Assembly: GCA_002409365.1 (NCBI GenBank) | Contig: DHUW01000009.1 | Span: 22,917 to 43,064, forward strand | Source: Anaerolineaceae bacterium UBA5224 | GTDB taxonomy: Bacteria > Chloroflexota > Anaerolineae > Anaerolineales > Anaerolineaceae | Reading direction: 5' to 3' | DNA: 20,148 nucleotides | In this document: one piece after another, positions 1 to 6,510 of the stretch | Numbering within the stretch: the first letter of the stretch is position 1 | How the letters are laid out: each line of letters starts with the position of its first letter | Program-made: the position numbers and the translations under genes | The notes under the pieces: generated by a model | The model's database searches: none | What the model was told of the DNA's origin: nothing | The model's input: the letters and a program-made list of their open reading frames with translations, nothing else

Positions 1-31
1 ATTCCCTGCGGAGGAAAAACACCGAATAAGC

Positions 32-37
32 TATAAT
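32..37 (+). promoter_or_regulatory. -10 element upstream of LysM gene
   Basis: A perfect TATAAT hexamer lies 26 bases before the ATG at 64, which would put transcription start near position 44. I see no convincing -35 hexamer at the usual spacing (the bases there read CGGAGG), so this is supported by the -10 alone. The first 63 bases hold nothing else I can identify. Confidence 0.4.
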
Positions 38-63
38 CAAACATGGTCGTACATTGACCAAAA

Positions 64-660
64 ATGATGAAAAAAAATAAAAACCCCATTCGATACCTCC
101 TGGTACTCCTCCTGGTAAGTGCACTCTTGCTGAGCGGCTTGCTCCAGGCGAAGGCTGAACCTTTGGTCCAGGGCGAGACCCCTTCGGTGGTCGAGACGTC
201 TGTGCCGACCCTCAATCAGAATCTGTACTCACAGACCGCCACGCCCGGACTCAACGGTGAGATCCGCCACACAGTGCTGCCAGACCAGTTTCTTTATCAC
301 ATTGTGCAGTTGTATGGGATTCCTTTGCAAGACCTGCTCAGCTTGAACAATCTGACGGAAGACTCACCGATCTACCCCGGTGATCAGTTGATCATTGTAA
401 AGGGAGGTGAGACAAATCTCGGTCAGAGCACGCTCACCCCTGAATTAACCCTGCCCGCTACCACGCCGCAACCCAGTTCAACCGCACCTTTAGCCCTCCT
501 GAAAGCTCCAGAAACAGAAGCAGAACCAACCCCAACGGTTGAAACGGGCTTTTTCCAAAGAGTGTTTTCCTCCAACGCCCGTTTTTTGGCAATAGGCGTC
601 CTGGCACTGGTTTTGTTCGGGGTTGTACTCTTGATCATCAGCTCACGAAGAATTCGATAA
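64..660 (+). CDS. LysM domain membrane protein
   Basis: A 198-residue protein, probably anchored in the membrane at its C-terminus and binding peptidoglycan or related N-acetylglucosamine polymers. Residues 1-31 look like a signal peptide or N-terminal membrane helix (lysines, then a Leu/Val-rich stretch ending near QAKA). Residues 67-112 match a single LysM domain, starting IRHTV and ending with the characteristic IYPGDQLIIV. Residues 115-165 form a Pro/Thr-rich low-complexity linker. Residues about 172-193 are a hydrophobic helix followed by SSRRIR, a basic cytoplasmic tail. The start may be the ATG at 64 or the adjacent one at 67. Neither has a visible Shine-Dalgarno sequence. The usual LysM PGDTL segment reads PDQFL here. 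The downstream gene has its own -10 element, so this one may be monocistronic. The LysM call is good; the exact ligand and role are unknown. Confidence 0.8.
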   Translation: MMKKNKNPIRYLLVLLLVSALLLSGLLQAKAEPLVQGETPSVVETSVPTLNQNLYSQTATPGLNGEIRHTVLPDQFLYHIVQLYGIPLQDLLSLNNLTEDSPIYPGDQLIIVKGGETNLGQSTLTPELTLPATTPQPSSTAPLALLKAPETEAEPTPTVETGFFQRVFSSNARFLAIGVLALVLFGVVLLIISSRRIR

Positions 661-699
661 TCTGCCATATTTTTTAACAAAAGAGAGCAAGTGCTTGCG

Positions 700-721
700 T
701 GCTATAATTTTGCACTAAAGG
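700..721 (+). promoter_or_regulatory. Extended -10 promoter and RBS of epimerase gene
   Basis: TATAAT at 703-708 is preceded by TGC (700-702), an extended -10 arrangement, which would place the transcript start near 715. No clear -35 is present. AAAGG at 717-721 is a plausible ribosome binding site 9 bases before the ATG at 731. A short inverted repeat, GCAAG (687-691) and CTTGC (694-698), lies just upstream of the extended -10. It could be an operator but is too short to be sure. Confidence 0.55.
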
Positions 722-730
722 TATAGACGT

Positions 731-1666
731 ATGAAATTTTTAATCACAGGTGGAGCAGGGTTTATTGGTGCAGCACTGAGCAATCGGCTGGCGAGTCAGG
801 GGCATCGGGTGCTTGTTCTGGATGACTGCTCGACAGGTGACCCAACTCAACTCTCCAAAGATGTACAGTTTACCAAAGGAAATATTTCCGACAAGACCTT
901 GCTCTGGACACTTTTACAGGATGTGGATTGTGTCTATCATCTGGCTGCCAAGGTTTCCGTTCCGGAATCGATCTTGTTTCCCAGCAGCTACAATCATGTC
1001 AATGTCAGCGGCACCGTCACCTTGATGGAAGCCGTTCGCGATACCCGCGTAAGGCGCATCGTACTGGCATCTTCCGGGGCAATTTACGGCGATCAGACCC
1101 AAATTCCCTATAAGGAAACCTACGAAGTCAAACCTCGCTCCCCTTATGCTGTTTCAAAACTGGCAGCTGAACATTACGTCCGCACGATTGGTTATCAGGC
1201 GGGCGTAGAGGCAGTCTGCCTGCGAATTTTTAATGCCTACGGACCTGGGCAGCGCATTCCCGTTTCCCATCCACCGATCATCCCCAACTTTCTGAGAAAT
1301 GCTCTCTCCAACAGCTCCGTAGTGATTCACGGTGATGGTAAACAAACCCGTGATTACATTTATATCGACGACCTGGTCAATGCCATGGTCAGCTCTGTCT
1401 CTGCTGTTGGAGTCGACCAGGAAGTGATCAATATTGGTTCCGGCGTCGAGACCAGCGTGCTCGAGTTAGTGCGCCTGGTACGCCTGGTGACAGGGAAGAA
1501 ACCGGAAGAGATTTTCAATCCGAATAAATCCGGCGGAACAGAACGCATGTGTGCCGATATCAGCAAAGCCTACGAAAAACTTAATTTCCTCCCGTTGGTC
1601 CCCCTGGAAACCGGGTTACGCTTAACGATGGAAAAATACCCCAAGTCAAAAGCAGTTACCGATTAA
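731..1666 (+). CDS. NAD-dependent epimerase/dehydratase (GalE-like)
   Basis: A 311-residue extended short-chain dehydrogenase that most likely interconverts nucleotide sugars (UDP-glucose 4-epimerase or a close relative) in the cytoplasm to supply surface glycan precursors. Residues 7-13 form the GGAGFIG dinucleotide-binding loop, D31/D32 end the second strand (typical of NAD preference), and HLAA at 70-73 is the conserved segment. Ser114-Ser115 with Y139 and K143 (YAVSK) form the Ser-Tyr-Lys catalytic set. RIFNAYGPGQR (165-175) and the GDGKQTRDYIYIDD segment (201-214) are classical substrate-domain motifs. The length is normal for the family. The glycosylase gene begins at the base after the stop codon, so the two are probably cotranscribed and translationally coupled. 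Family assignment is firm. The precise sugar cannot be read from the sequence, and a 4,6-dehydratase is less likely because of the short C-terminal domain. Confidence 0.88.
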   Translation: MKFLITGGAGFIGAALSNRLASQGHRVLVLDDCSTGDPTQLSKDVQFTKGNISDKTLLWTLLQDVDCVYHLAAKVSVPESILFPSSYNHVNVSGTVTLMEAVRDTRVRRIVLASSGAIYGDQTQIPYKETYEVKPRSPYAVSKLAAEHYVRTIGYQAGVEAVCLRIFNAYGPGQRIPVSHPPIIPNFLRNALSNSSVVIHGDGKQTRDYIYIDDLVNAMVSSVSAVGVDQEVINIGSGVETSVLELVRLVRLVTGKKPEEIFNPNKSGGTERMCADISKAYEKLNFLPLVPLETGLRLTMEKYPKSKAVTD

Positions 1667-2275
1667 ATGCTGTACATTGAATTTTATGACCGTCCTGCAG
1701 AGCTTCTAGCTCCGGATCTTATCGGAAAGAAGTTGGTCCGTCTGCAGAATGGTAGGCGTTTGGCTGGGATCATCACCGAAACTGAGGCTTACATGGGAGA
1801 GGGTGATCTCGGCTCTCATGCCCATTTTGGCAAAACCAAACGCAACCAGGTGATTTTTGAGAAACCCGGAAAAGCTTATGTTTATTTTACCTATGGCATG
1901 CATTGGTTATTCAACATTGTTTCCGACTCCGTTGGAAAAGCCGGCGCCGTGCTTATCAGGGCAGTTTTCCCGGTGGAAGGGCTGGAGATCATGGCGCAAA
2001 ACCGACCTAACCTGGCCAACAGCAAACAGTGGCTCAATGGTCCCGCCAAACTGGCCCAGGCATTTGGATTAGACGGCAGGATGAATGGCTACGACCTCAC
2101 TCAACCTGACGGTGAATTGTTTCTTGAAGAGGGAATCAGCGTGCCAACCGATCTTGTGACAGTCGGGCCGCGAGTCGGTTTAGGGAAAACGCCTGAGCCG
2201 TGGAATTCAATACCCTTGCGTTGGGAGCTGGGTTGGGAGCAAGTCAAAGAATTGATTCAGAACGGTGTAAAATAG
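1667..2275 (+). CDS. Alkyladenine DNA glycosylase (AAG/MPG family)
   Basis: A 202-residue monofunctional DNA glycosylase that excises 3-methyladenine and other alkylated or deaminated purines, starting base excision repair. The active site matches the human AAG pattern: ETEAY at 38-42 gives the water-activating Glu40 and Tyr42, His51 follows nine residues later, Tyr73 and Asn83 lie in the YVYFTYGMHW...N segment, and Arg98 lies in VLIRAV. NGPAKLAQAFG (124-134) is another family signature. The length is typical of bacterial members. The ATG directly abuts the preceding TAA with no Shine-Dalgarno sequence, implying translational reinitiation after the epimerase. A repair enzyme between a sugar epimerase and a bactofilin suggests simple operon packing rather than a pathway link. 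Confidence 0.93.
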   Translation: MLYIEFYDRPAELLAPDLIGKKLVRLQNGRRLAGIITETEAYMGEGDLGSHAHFGKTKRNQVIFEKPGKAYVYFTYGMHWLFNIVSDSVGKAGAVLIRAVFPVEGLEIMAQNRPNLANSKQWLNGPAKLAQAFGLDGRMNGYDLTQPDGELFLEEGISVPTDLVTVGPRVGLGKTPEPWNSIPLRWELGWEQVKELIQNGVK

Positions 2276-2279
2276 TTTT

Positions 2280-2744
2280 ATGTTGTTTTCCAAGAAAAAA
2301 GACGGTCCAGCCTTTAACCCTGACACCACCCGGAGCCAGGTTACTTCTGTAATCGGACCAGGCATCAGCTGGCTGGGCGATTTGCGCGGTAAGGGTGGCG
2401 TGCGTATTGAAGGTACCATTACCGGTGAAATTGCTATTTCCGGGTTGATCGTGGTGGGAGAAACTGGAAAAGTTGACTGCAAGCAGCTTAAAGCAGATAC
2501 TGTGATCGTGGCAGGTATAGTCAAGGGGAATATCACTTGTCAGAAACTCGAGATCCGTTCCAGCGGGAAAGTCTGGGGCGATGTGGTTACATCGTCATTC
2601 AGCAGTGAAGATGGTGCTTTTTTCCGCGGTCAGATGCGCATGGAAGAGCGGGTGGAACCCGTTGAACCCCCTGCCGAAATGACCCCCGAAGAAGATTCTT
2701 CAGAGAACTACACCCAACCAGTCATAGAAAATGAACAGTTTTAA
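2280..2744 (+). CDS. Bactofilin (DUF583) cytoskeletal protein
   Basis: A 154-residue polymer-forming bactofilin. Residues about 25-120 contain the short beta-helix repeats of the family, visible as regularly spaced Gly/Val/Ile runs (IEGTITGEI, GLIVVGETGKV, VIVAGIVKGNI, LEIRSSGKVWGDV). The flanks are short and disordered: a Lys-rich N-terminus (MLFSKKKDG) and an acidic, proline-rich C-terminus from about residue 121. Bactofilins assemble without nucleotides into filaments that localise wall enzymes and affect cell shape. It starts four bases after the glycosylase stop codon. There is no Shine-Dalgarno sequence, and TAAAAT at 2268-2273 is positioned like a -10 element, so it may be coupled to the upstream gene or made from its own leaderless transcript. 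A terminator is not obvious in 2745-2833. Confidence 0.9.
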   Translation: MLFSKKKDGPAFNPDTTRSQVTSVIGPGISWLGDLRGKGGVRIEGTITGEIAISGLIVVGETGKVDCKQLKADTVIVAGIVKGNITCQKLEIRSSGKVWGDVVTSSFSSEDGAFFRGQMRMEERVEPVEPPAEMTPEEDSSENYTQPVIENEQF

Positions 2745-2833
2745 GGGATGCAGATTTAAATATCCCACCGAATCGGAACAATAACCCGATCTTCTCGTGC
2801 AACGCAAGAATGGCAACACAATCCAAATTCGTG

Positions 2834-3259
2834 CTAATCGTTGATCAATTTTGCTTCGTGCGTTATCTCTATCCCGGCAAGAGCAGCCGATACAGGGCAA
2901 CCGTCACTACTCGCCTGGGCGATCGCTTGAAACTCTTCATCTGAGATTCCCGGCACATCTGCTTTGATCACCAGGTGACTGCTCACAATTCGGGATTTGC
3001 CTTCAATTCGTCGCAAGGCGATACGGGCTGTGGTCTCAATTCTTTTCGGAAGGAAGCCTGCTTTCGTAAGTCCGGAACTTACTGACATTGCATAACATCC
3101 GGCGTGTGCCCCTGCCAATAACTCTTCAGGATTGGTGCCTTCACCTTCTTCGAAACGGGATGACCAACTATATTGGCCGACATAATCTGCAAAATGCATC
3201 GTGCCTTTGCCGTTCTTAAGATCTCCTTCCCATACTGCTGTTGCTGTTCTGTCTGCCAT
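2834..3259 (-). CDS. OsmC/Ohr family peroxidase
   Basis: A 141-residue cytoplasmic thiol peroxidase of the OsmC branch, which reduces organic hydroperoxides. The two redox cysteines are Cys55 (in AHAGCYAM) and Cys121 (in DGCPVSAAL), and the Glu45/Glu46 pair sits in NPEELLAGAHAGC as in OsmC proteins. The chosen start begins MADRTATAV and is preceded, six bases away, by AAGGAG (complement of 3266-3271). The reading frame stays open to an upstream ATG at 3307, but that would add 16 residues without homology and would lie upstream of the promoter -10, so I rejected it. A well-formed promoter lies at 3292-3320. The gene is transcribed on its own and converges on the bactofilin gene. Confidence 0.92.
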   Translation of the reverse strand: MADRTATAVWEGDLKNGKGTMHFADYVGQYSWSSRFEEGEGTNPEELLAGAHAGCYAMSVSSGLTKAGFLPKRIETTARIALRRIEGKSRIVSSHLVIKADVPGISDEEFQAIAQASSDGCPVSAALAGIEITHEAKLIND

Positions 3260-3265
3260 TTCTGT

Positions 3266-3271
3266 CTCCTT
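3266..3271 (-). promoter_or_regulatory. Shine-Dalgarno site of the OsmC gene
   Basis: AAGGAG on the minus strand, six bases before the ATG whose first base is 3259. It decides the start of the OsmC protein in favour of MADRTATAV over the longer in-frame start. Confidence 0.8.
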
Positions 3272-3291
3272 TTTAAGCACTTGATGATTTG

Positions 3292-3320
3292 ATAATAACA
3301 ACCTCACCCCATTGAGTCAA
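3292..3320 (-). promoter_or_regulatory. Sigma-70-type promoter of the OsmC gene
   Basis: On the minus strand, TTGACT (complement of 3315-3320) is separated by exactly 17 bases from TATTAT (complement of 3292-3297), with TGT just before the -10. This is the best two-hexamer promoter in the window. Transcription would start near 3285, leaving a 5' leader of about 25 bases containing the AAGGAG site. Confidence 0.7.
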
Positions 3321-3321
3321 A

Positions 3322-3359
3322 ATTATTGTAACGACATGTCCGTGAGTGTCAGCAATAAT
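3322..3359 (-). promoter_or_regulatory. Inverted repeat upstream of OsmC promoter, possible operator
   Basis: ATTATTG (3322-3328) and CAATAAT (3353-3359) are perfect 7-base inverted arms separated by 24 bases, with the 8-base palindrome GACATGTC (3333-3340) between them. The whole lies immediately upstream of the OsmC -35. It resembles a regulator site by position but does not match the OhrR or PerR boxes I know. It could be chance in AT-rich DNA. I see no gene in 3321-3474. Confidence 0.25.
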
Positions 3360-3474
3360 CTCTGTGTATTGGCGAAGGTCCCCTGATCTTGCCATCTGTT
3401 TGCGCAAGTGCCATTGAATGCAACGAATATTCGATCAAAGGCGGGTTTAGGACCTGTTCGAAAACACCACGGGT

Positions 3475-3502
3475 AAAAAAAAGCCGGTCAAATGACCGGC
3501 TT
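3475..3502 (-). terminator. Rho-independent terminator of gdhA
   Basis: Read on the minus strand, a perfect stem of GCCGGTCA and TGACCGGC (plus-strand arms 3483-3490 and 3493-3500, extended by AA/TT) with a two-base apparent loop is followed directly by eight T residues. It lies about 20 bases beyond the glutamate dehydrogenase stop codon. Confidence 0.9.
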
Positions 3503-3521
3503 GTGATGCCAAAAACTAAAA

Positions 3522-4808
3522 TTAGATCCAACCTCTTTGCTTCATCGCTTTGACAACTTTGTCGATTGCGACCATGTAGGCAGCATCGCGCATGTAAACA
3601 TTCTTAGCCAAAGACATATTCAAGACAGAGCTGAAAGCGCTGGTCATCTTCTGATCCAGACGAGTGCTGACTTCTTCCTTTGACCAGTAGAAGTTCTGAT
3701 CGTTCTGAACGCCTTCAAAGTAAGAAACCGTCACACCACCGGCGTTGCAGAGAAAATCAGGGATCAGGAATGTGCCTCTCTCAATCAACACCTTGTCAGC
3801 GTCGGGAGTTGTAGGACCGTTGGCAGCTTCTGCCAGGATTTTGACCTGTTTACTGATCTTATTGACCGTGTCACCAGTGATCTGACCTTCGAGCGCGGCT
3901 GGGATGAGCACATCCACATCCTTGCTGATCCAGGCATCACCATCTTCGATCTGATAGCCAGCTTCGCGGGCTTTGTCTTTGTTGATGGTCCCATATTGAT
4001 CGGTGATGCTCTTCAGGAAGACCGGATCGATGCCATCTTCCTTGGCAAAAGTATACGATTTTTTGTCAATTCTGTCCCAGCAGGAAACACAAACGACTTT
4101 TCCGCCCAGGAACCGGTTGTAACCAATGGCTACAAATTGACCAACATTACCAAAACCCTGGATTGCTGCGGTTGTCGTCCCAGGGTCAATTCCGAGGTGT
4201 TTCATGGCTTCGCGGACTGTGAAAATTACACCAAAGCCAGTGGCTTCTGTTCGACCTTCTGAACCACCACCGCCCAAGGGCTTGCCGGTGATCACACCAG
4301 GAGTGTATTTGCCTACGATCGAAGAATATTCGTCCATCATCCAGACCATCATCTGGGCATTGGTACCAACATCGGGTGCCGGAACGTCTTGACGGGGACC
4401 GATGTTCTTCCAAATAGCTTTAACATAGCCACGAACAAGTCGTTCTTTCTCGCCGTCGGAGAGGGTTGAGGGGTCAACATCTACGCCGCCTTTGCCACCA
4501 CCGAGTGGGATATCAGCAACTGCTGTCTTCCAGGTCATCCACATGGATAACGCGCGCACAGTATCAACCGTCTCGCCAGCAGCAAAACGCAAGCCACCCT
4601 TATTGGGACCGCGCACATCGTTGTGCTGCACGCGATAGGCCTGGAAAATACGTAGAGTACCGTCATCCATGCGAACTGGAACACGGAAATGGAATTCGCG
4701 CATTGGCCAGCGCAAAAATTCGCGCACGTCCTGGGCTAAATCAAGTTGGTCTGCAACCTTGTCAAACTGAGCTTGCGCCATCTGAAAAGCATTTGTACTA
4801 CCTGTCAT
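3522..4808 (-). CDS. gdhA: Glutamate dehydrogenase (Glu/Leu/Phe/Val family)
   Basis: A 428-residue enzyme that oxidatively deaminates glutamate to 2-oxoglutarate and ammonia, or runs in reverse, in the cytoplasm. The substrate-site lysines lie in GPNKGGLRF (Lys70) and MTWKTAVADIP (Lys94). The catalytic lysine is Lys106 in PLGGGKGGV, and Asp146 lies in PAPDVGTN. The Rossmann motif QGFGNVG (217-223) binds the coenzyme. The length fits the hexameric small-subunit class (about 410-450 residues). Leucine and phenylalanine dehydrogenases are shorter (about 350-370), which favours glutamate as substrate. The start is set by AAGGAG (complement of 4815-4820), six bases before the ATG. It is divergent from ridA with 244 bases between them, and has a strong terminator behind it. 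Coenzyme preference (NAD or NADP) is not decided here. Confidence 0.93.
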   Translation of the reverse strand: MTGSTNAFQMAQAQFDKVADQLDLAQDVREFLRWPMREFHFRVPVRMDDGTLRIFQAYRVQHNDVRGPNKGGLRFAAGETVDTVRALSMWMTWKTAVADIPLGGGKGGVDVDPSTLSDGEKERLVRGYVKAIWKNIGPRQDVPAPDVGTNAQMMVWMMDEYSSIVGKYTPGVITGKPLGGGGSEGRTEATGFGVIFTVREAMKHLGIDPGTTTAAIQGFGNVGQFVAIGYNRFLGGKVVCVSCWDRIDKKSYTFAKEDGIDPVFLKSITDQYGTINKDKAREAGYQIEDGDAWISKDVDVLIPAALEGQITGDTVNKISKQVKILAEAANGPTTPDADKVLIERGTFLIPDFLCNAGGVTVSYFEGVQNDQNFYWSKEEVSTRLDQKMTSAFSSVLNMSLAKNVYMRDAAYMVAIDKVVKAMKQRGWI

Positions 4809-4947
4809 TAAACTCTCCTTTATTAGATTGGTTGGATTGTGTAAATAGAATAAAACGAGCGTAATACAATACCGCCCGTAATCGGTTTGGGTGAGTTCTT
4901 CGATTTTTGATGAGAGCCATTTCTCGCCTCAAATAATTATTATTAAC

Positions 4948-4974
4948 ATTATCCCAAAAACGGTCTTTGGTCAA
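4948..4974 (-). promoter_or_regulatory. Candidate promoter of gdhA
   Basis: On the minus strand, TTGACC (complement of 4969-4974) precedes GATAAT (complement of 4948-4953) with a short 15-base spacer, and TGG lies just before the -10. The implied 5' leader is about 130 bases. I see no recognisable riboswitch in it, only the Shine-Dalgarno site at its end. A closer promoter in the AT-rich 4840-4870 stretch is possible. Confidence 0.4.
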
Positions 4975-5011
4975 GATGGAATCAGTCCCTGTCTCCGATC
5001 GTGCCTTCGAA

Positions 5012-5020
5012 TGATATAAT
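5012..5020 (+). promoter_or_regulatory. Extended -10 promoter of ridA
   Basis: TGA followed by a perfect TATAAT (5015-5020), with no clear -35. Transcription would start near 5027. AGAGG at 5043-5047 is the ribosome binding site before the ATG at 5053. This is likely the promoter of the whole 5053-11007 gene block. Confidence 0.55.
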
Positions 5021-5052
5021 ACGACAAATCCTATGAACGGAAAGAGGTAAAT

Positions 5053-5484
5053 ATGAGTTGTTGCTGCACGAAAAAGGAACCGATTTCTTGTGAAAATGCG
5101 CCTGCTGCGATTGGCCCTTATTCTGTGGCTGTCTCCACAGGCTCACTGGTCTTTGTCTCGGGTCAATTAGGGCTCGATAAGGTGACTGGTAGTTTGGTCG
5201 CTGGAGGGATCCAGGCTCAAACGCGCAGAGCACTTGAAAACATGAAGGTAATCCTCGAAAGTGTGGGCTTAAGCATGGAAAATGTGGTGAAAACGACCGT
5301 TTTTTTGCTCGATATGGATCAGTTTTCAGATATGAATTCGGTCTATGCCGAATTTTTCACCAGCGACTTTCCCGCCCGATCCGCAATCCAGGTTGGCGGG
5401 CTGCCCAAGAATGGCATCGTCGAAATCGAAGCGATCGCTGTGAAACCACATGAGCATAATGATGAGAATTGTTGCTGCTACTAA
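5053..5484 (+). CDS. ridA: RidA family 2-iminobutanoate/2-iminopropanoate deaminase
   Basis: A 143-residue RidA/YjgF/UK114 protein. The family hydrolyses reactive enamines and imines such as 2-aminoacrylate and 2-iminopropanoate, made by PLP enzymes, to keto acids and ammonia. The core starts at ENAPAAIGPYS (14-24) and carries SGQLGLD (36-42), the catalytic Arg109 in FPARSAIQV, and Glu125 in VEIEAIAV. These match active RidA rather than the Rid groups lacking the arginine. Usual members are about 125-130 residues. Here both ends are extended: MSCCCTKKEPISC at the N-terminus, and a tail running from about residue 132 with His133 and His135 and ending NCCCY. Six of seven cysteines are in the two CCC triplets. 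The ATG has a good AGAGG site. It heads a plus-strand run of genes and is divergent from gdhA. The core function is well supported; the purpose of the cysteine tails is unknown. Confidence 0.92.
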   Translation: MSCCCTKKEPISCENAPAAIGPYSVAVSTGSLVFVSGQLGLDKVTGSLVAGGIQAQTRRALENMKVILESVGLSMENVVKTTVFLLDMDQFSDMNSVYAEFFTSDFPARSAIQVGGLPKNGIVEIEAIAVKPHEHNDENCCCY

Positions 5485-5509
5485 CAACTGACAGGCTGTT
5501 TAATAATCA

Positions 5510-6508
5510 ATGAATCCGCTTGTATCCGTGATCATTCCCTGTCGGAATGAGGAAAAAACTATTCACCTTGTGCTGGAAGCTCTCTTCCAGCAAATTTTTC
5601 CATTGGAGAAAATGGAAGTGGTTATCGCTGATGGTTTTTCCACTGATGGCACCCGAAGCGCAATACACGTTTTTTGTGAAACTCATCCAGCCCTCAAAAT
5701 TCTCTTGGTTGATAACCCCAAACGGATCATCCCGGCAGGACTTAACACCGCCATTAAAGCTTCACAAGGTGATGTGATCATACGCATGGACGCCCATTCG
5801 CTCCCCAAAGCAGATTATGTGCAGCGCTGTGTTGATGCACTCATGGAAGGTAAGGCTGAAAATGTAGGTGGTGTCTGGAATATCAGCCCTCAAAATAAGA
5901 GTTGGATTGCACGTTCCATTGCCGCTGCGGCAGCCAACCCGCTGGCGGTCGGTGATGCCCGTTACCGCTTCACCGATAAAGCTGGTTATGTCGATACTGT
6001 CCCCTACGGTTCTTACAAGCGGGAACTTTTTGATAAGGTTGGCTATTTTGACGAGAGCCTCCTTGCCAACGAAGATTACGAATTCAATACCCGCATTCGC
6101 CAGTCTGGTGGGCGCATCTGGCTGGACCCTGCCATCCAGTGCACCTACTTTGCCCGACCTACCCTGGCAGCCCTGGCAAAGCAATACTGGGGTTACGGTT
6201 TCTGGAAGGCGCAGATGCTCAAACGCTACCCCGAAACCTTACGCTGGCGCCAGGCATTACCGCCTTTGTTTGTTTTAGGATTGATCGCACTGGCTGCGAT
6301 CGGCTTTTTCTGGGGACCTGCCTGGGTAGTCCTGGCTGTTGGGCTGGGGCTTTACCTGCTGGTACAATTGATCCCGGCTATACGCATCGCCCAAAAGTCA
6401 GGCGATGTCTCGCTAAGCATTGGGATTGTACTTGCAACTATAGTCATGCATTTTTCCTGGGGGACCTCGCTAATCATGGGGTTATTTTCTCATCCTGACA
6501 GGAAGTGA
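5510..6508 (+). CDS. Family 2 glycosyltransferase with C-terminal membrane helices (ExoA-like)
   Basis: A 332-residue inverting GT-A glycosyltransferase that probably extends a lipid-linked surface glycan at the inner face of the membrane. VSVIIPCRNEEKTI (5-18) opens the nucleotide-sugar fold, ADGFSTDGTR (40-49) is the second conserved loop, and MDAH (93-96) stands where the metal-binding DxD is expected. NEDYEFNTRIRQSGGR (187-202) contains the ED catalytic-base motif. Three hydrophobic segments (about 250-267, 269-290 and 302-325) give a membrane-bound C-terminus. NPKRIIPAGLNTAI (69-82) resembles the succinoglycan ExoA subgroup, from memory. It begins 25 bases after ridA with only a weak upstream GG-rich site. 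The stop codon is two bases before the next start. Donor and acceptor sugars are not predictable. Confidence 0.88.
   Translation: MNPLVSVIIPCRNEEKTIHLVLEALFQQIFPLEKMEVVIADGFSTDGTRSAIHVFCETHPALKILLVDNPKRIIPAGLNTAIKASQGDVIIRMDAHSLPKADYVQRCVDALMEGKAENVGGVWNISPQNKSWIARSIAAAAANPLAVGDARYRFTDKAGYVDTVPYGSYKRELFDKVGYFDESLLANEDYEFNTRIRQSGGRIWLDPAIQCTYFARPTLAALAKQYWGYGFWKAQMLKRYPETLRWRQALPPLFVLGLIALAAIGFFWGPAWVVLAVGLGLYLLVQLIPAIRIAQKSGDVSLSIGIVLATIVMHFSWGTSLIMGLFSHPDRK
6500..6503 (+). promoter_or_regulatory. RBS choosing the ATG start of the sugar transferase
   Basis: AGGA seven bases before the ATG at 6511. An in-frame GTG at 6505 would overlap the preceding stop but has no ribosome binding site at suitable distance, so the ATG is preferred. 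Confidence 0.5.
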
Positions 6509-6510
6509 TA

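Noticed and set aside
2760..2800. ATCGG and CCGAT arms after the bactofilin gene as a terminator
   Set aside because: The stem is only five base pairs with a loop of about nine and no following T run, so it does not qualify.
3349..3531. A short minus-strand open frame (60 codons) between gdhA and the OsmC gene
   Set aside because: It runs through the gdhA terminator hairpin and into the end of gdhA, has no ribosome binding site and resembles nothing known.
5762..6184. A 140-residue minus-strand open frame inside the glycosyltransferase gene
   Set aside because: It is opposite the conserved catalytic half of the family 2 glycosyltransferase and has no start signals or known domain.
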